50,087 nucleotides of DNA from an uncultured Lachnospiraceae bacterium (lineage in GTDB: Bacteria > Bacillota > Clostridia > Lachnospirales > Lachnospiraceae): positions 1 to 50,087 of the forward strand of contig CAJUIS010000019.1 in assembly GCA_910586645.1 (NCBI GenBank). Reading direction: 5' to 3'. Within the stretch, counting starts at the first letter, position 1. Each line of letters opens with the position of its first letter. Below are positions 47,893-50,087 of this stretch, piece by piece. The position numbers were made by a program, and so were the translations under genes. The notes under the pieces were generated by a model that was given only the letters and a program-made list of their open reading frames with translations, was not told the DNA's origin and made no database searches.

Positions 47893-50025
47893 ATGGAGCG
47901 GAAATTGGAGCTTTTGGCTCCGGCAGGAAGCTTGGAAACAGCAAAAGCAGTGATTGGCGCGGGCGCAGACGCCGTTTACTTCGGCGGAAGCAGGTTTGGC
48001 GCAAGAGCTTATGCCGGAAATTTACAAAAAGAAGAAGTGTTGGAAGCCATTGATTACGGCCATATCCATGGGCGTAAAATGTTTTTGACTGTAAATACGC
48101 TTTTGAAAGAAGCGGAACTGGAAGAAGAACTCTATGAGTATTTGCTTCCTTTTTATGAACAGGGGCTGGATGCGGCAATTGTACAGGATTTTGGCGTTCT
48201 CCGCTTTCTTCGCAGGAATTTTAAGGATCTTTCGGTACATACGAGTACCCAGATGACAGTTATGGGACAGGAGGGAGCGCGGTTTTTGGAACGGGAAGGG
48301 GCCGCGCGCATCGTGCTGGCAAGAGAGATGTCCCTGGAAGAGATTCGAAAGATACGCCAGTCCGTTTCAGTGGAGCTGGAAGGATTTGTGCATGGCGCGC
48401 TGTGTTATTCCTGTTCCGGACAATGTTTGTTTTCGAGTATGCTGGGAGGTAGAAGCGGGAACCGGGGACGCTGCGCGCAGCCATGCCGTCTTCCCTATGA
48501 CGCATATGAAAAACGGCAGGTTTATCCGTTAAGCCCGAAAGATTTGTGCACGATTGATTTACTTCCGGAGCTTGCGAAAAGCGGTATTTTTTCGTTTAAG
48601 ATTGAAGGCAGGATGAAACAAAAGGAGTACGCCGCAGGAGTTGTTTCCATTTACCGCAGATATATGGACAGGTATTTAAACTGCGGGGAAGAGGGATATT
48701 ATGTGGCGGAAGAAGATAGAAAGAAACTTCTTGATTTGGGAAACCGCAGCGGTTTTACAGAAGGATACTATAAAAAGAAAAACGGCCCGGATATGATTAC
48801 GTTTTTTAAACCGGGACATGAAAAAAAAGAAGATTTGCACAAAGAGGAAGCGCAGGAATTAAAGCGGGGCATAAACGGAAAAGTGAAAATTCAAAAGGAT
48901 GCGCCGTCCAGATTTAAAGTATCTCTTTTGGATGCGGAAGCCGCCGTAGAAGGAGACGCGCCAAAAGCGGCGCGCAGCCATCCTCTGACAGAAGAGTCGC
49001 TTCGTATGCGTCTTATGAAGACGGGAGATACGCCGTTTGCATTTGATTTACTTGACGTGCAGGTGGAAGACGGGCTGTTTTTGCCGGCGGCCTCGGTCAA
49101 TGACTTGAGGCGCCGGGCGTTAAAGGAGCTGAAAGAGACATATCTGTCAGGATTTCGCAGGAATGGGACGCAAAGCGGATTTGTGCAAAAGAGAAGGAAG
49201 GGCGAAGAGGAGACGCGGATGAAACGCTGTGTCTATACGGCCTTGGCAGAGATGGAAGAACAGACAGAGCCGCTTTTAAACAGCAGTTTTATTTCCGGCA
49301 TTTATGTGGACAGTTTTATGTATCCAAGAGAAGAGATGGCAGACAGGCTGGGCAGACTGTATGAGAAGGCGCGCAGCGCGGGGAAACGCCTGTATTATGT
49401 TTTGCCTTCGGTATTCAGAAGCCATACCGCTTCTTTTTATAAAAAAATTCTGCGCCATATGAAAACAGACGGATTTCTGGCAAGAAGTTATGACGCGCTT
49501 GGATTTTTGCTGGAGCAGGGCGTGGACGCGGAGCGGATACGAATCGATCATACGCTCTATACCTGGTCTTTGGAAAGCAAAGAGGCGTTTTTTTCATTTG
49601 GAATCGGAGGAGACACCATTCCTGTTGAATTAAACAAAAACGAAATACGCCGGCGGGACAATGCGTGCAGTGAGATGCAGATTTACGGATATCTGCCTTT
49701 GATGACGAGCGTACAGTGCATCCGGAAGAATCTCTGCGGCTGTGACGGGAAACCGGGCGTCTGCGAGTTAAAAGACAGGTATGGAATTTCATTTCCGGTG
49801 AAAAATCATTGTATGGAATGTTATAATGTAATCTACAATTCCAGGCCGCTTGTCCTGTTTTCAGAGGAGGAAGAGCTGAAATCTTTTGGAATTAGGAATT
49901 TCCGCCTGTCTTTTACCGTCGAGACAAAAGAACAGACAAAGCGGACGCTTGAGATTTATGAAAAGAAGCTTCCTTTTGACATGGGATGCGCAACTTACGG
50001 ACATTATAAACGAGGCGTAGAATAG
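47893..50025 (+). CDS. U32 family peptidase / RlhA-type protein
   Basis: This ~710-aa protein has a U32 catalytic region (~1-330) beginning RKLELLAPAGSLETAKA with GADAVYFGGSRFGARAYA. The U32 signature ELEGFVHGALCYSCSGQC, followed by a Cys cluster (GNRGRCAQPCR), marks a metal/Fe-S-binding site. A middle region (~330-430) resembles the collagenase-like DUF3656 domain. A C-terminal half ends with further cysteines (CIRKNLCGCDGKPGVC and NHCMECYN). Some long U32 proteins (RlhA) hydroxylate 23S rRNA C2501 and others are annotated as collagenases, so the activity here is uncertain. The frame opens at 47833, but GGAGG just before ATG 47893 and the family N-terminus favour 47893. Confidence 0.9.
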   Translation: MERKLELLAPAGSLETAKAVIGAGADAVYFGGSRFGARAYAGNLQKEEVLEAIDYGHIHGRKMFLTVNTLLKEAELEEELYEYLLPFYEQGLDAAIVQDFGVLRFLRRNFKDLSVHTSTQMTVMGQEGARFLEREGAARIVLAREMSLEEIRKIRQSVSVELEGFVHGALCYSCSGQCLFSSMLGGRSGNRGRCAQPCRLPYDAYEKRQVYPLSPKDLCTIDLLPELAKSGIFSFKIEGRMKQKEYAAGVVSIYRRYMDRYLNCGEEGYYVAEEDRKKLLDLGNRSGFTEGYYKKKNGPDMITFFKPGHEKKEDLHKEEAQELKRGINGKVKIQKDAPSRFKVSLLDAEAAVEGDAPKAARSHPLTEESLRMRLMKTGDTPFAFDLLDVQVEDGLFLPAASVNDLRRRALKELKETYLSGFRRNGTQSGFVQKRRKGEEETRMKRCVYTALAEMEEQTEPLLNSSFISGIYVDSFMYPREEMADRLGRLYEKARSAGKRLYYVLPSVFRSHTASFYKKILRHMKTDGFLARSYDALGFLLEQGVDAERIRIDHTLYTWSLESKEAFFSFGIGGDTIPVELNKNEIRRRDNACSEMQIYGYLPLMTSVQCIRKNLCGCDGKPGVCELKDRYGISFPVKNHCMECYNVIYNSRPLVLFSEEEELKSFGIRNFRLSFTVETKEQTKRTLEIYEKKLPFDMGCATYGHYKRGVE

Positions 50026-50033
50026 AGGAAATT

Positions 50034-50087
50034 ATGAGCAGTATATTTTGTGAAGTATCCAAATACCTGATGATTATATTTTTTGCA
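50034..50087 (+). CDS. Start of a membrane protein gene, probably FtsW/RodA/SpoVE family (3'-truncated by window edge)
   Basis: Eighteen codons are visible: MSSIFCEVSKYLMIIFFA, a short polar start running into a membrane helix. GAGGAA precedes the ATG, which lies 9 bp after the U32 stop. The EVSKYLMI-F-A pattern is like the start of FtsW/RodA/SpoVE-family proteins that often follow this U32 gene in Lachnospiraceae. The fragment is too short for certainty. Confidence 0.5.
   Translation, partial: MSSIFCEVSKYLMIIFFA

Overview
The window looks like the chromosome of a spore-forming Lachnospiraceae (Clostridia, Bacillota). The gene content and order (pyrH-frr-uppS-cdsA-dxr-rseP-ispG-polC; ruvAB-zapA-U32 protease), the strong AGGAGG-type ribosome sites, the sigma-A type promoters, a cotJABC spore-coat operon and a moderate G+C content all fit. 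I do not name a species.

Bases 1-21731 are accessory. The spore-coat/manganese-catalase gene cotJC, read on the minus strand from about 21241, is cut into at least three pieces. Its first ~64 codons sit at 21241-21054 beside intact cotJB and cotJA. A middle piece of ~70 codons sits at about 1087-865. The last ~55-60 codons must lie left of the window. The first two pieces are separated by an integrative element of about 19.97 kb, bounded by the 5-bp core GTACC (1083-1087 and 21054-21058). Joining the flanks at the core restores an uninterrupted CotJC frame through ...LTDIGTEEMAHFEM.... The element carries its own large serine recombinase at its right end (19302-20957). The middle piece is truncated again near 865 by a second element, whose recombinase C-terminus fills 1-780. 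This architecture resembles the developmentally excised elements known in sigK and spsM.

The cargo of the 20-kb element, left to right: a type I restriction-modification system (hsdR, hsdS, a 79-aa small gene, hsdM, all minus strand); a two-component system followed by a two-gene ABC exporter of peptide-antibiotic-resistance type; a GNAT acetyltransferase fused to a second domain; three tandem paralogous secreted proteins or lipoproteins of unknown function; and a BlaI/BlaR1 beta-lactam-sensing pair. Three TTACA-N2-TGTAA operators, two before the lipoprotein operon and one before blaI, predict that the lipoproteins form a beta-lactam-induced regulon, although no beta-lactamase is present. blaR1 contains a 4 x 45-bp in-frame tandem repeat just before its protease motif. 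No conjugation or phage structural genes are visible.

Bases 21984-50087 are ordinary core chromosome. First come an extracellular trigger-factor-like foldase, a peptidoglycan/polysaccharide deacetylase and a bactofilin, leading into the classic translation/isoprenoid/phospholipid/replication operon pyrH-frr-uppS-cdsA-dxr-rseP-ispG-polC. A tRNA-Thr(CGU) gene follows on the minus strand, then an Sfp-type phosphopantetheinyl transferase and two secreted proteins, one with duplicated DUF6273-like domains and a C-terminal fibronectin-III domain. Next is proB / DUF896 / 5-formyl-THF cyclo-ligase / proA. The window ends with miaB, a NusG-II/Gx-transporter pair, ruvAB, zapA, a U32 peptidase and the first codons of a probable FtsW/RodA-family gene.
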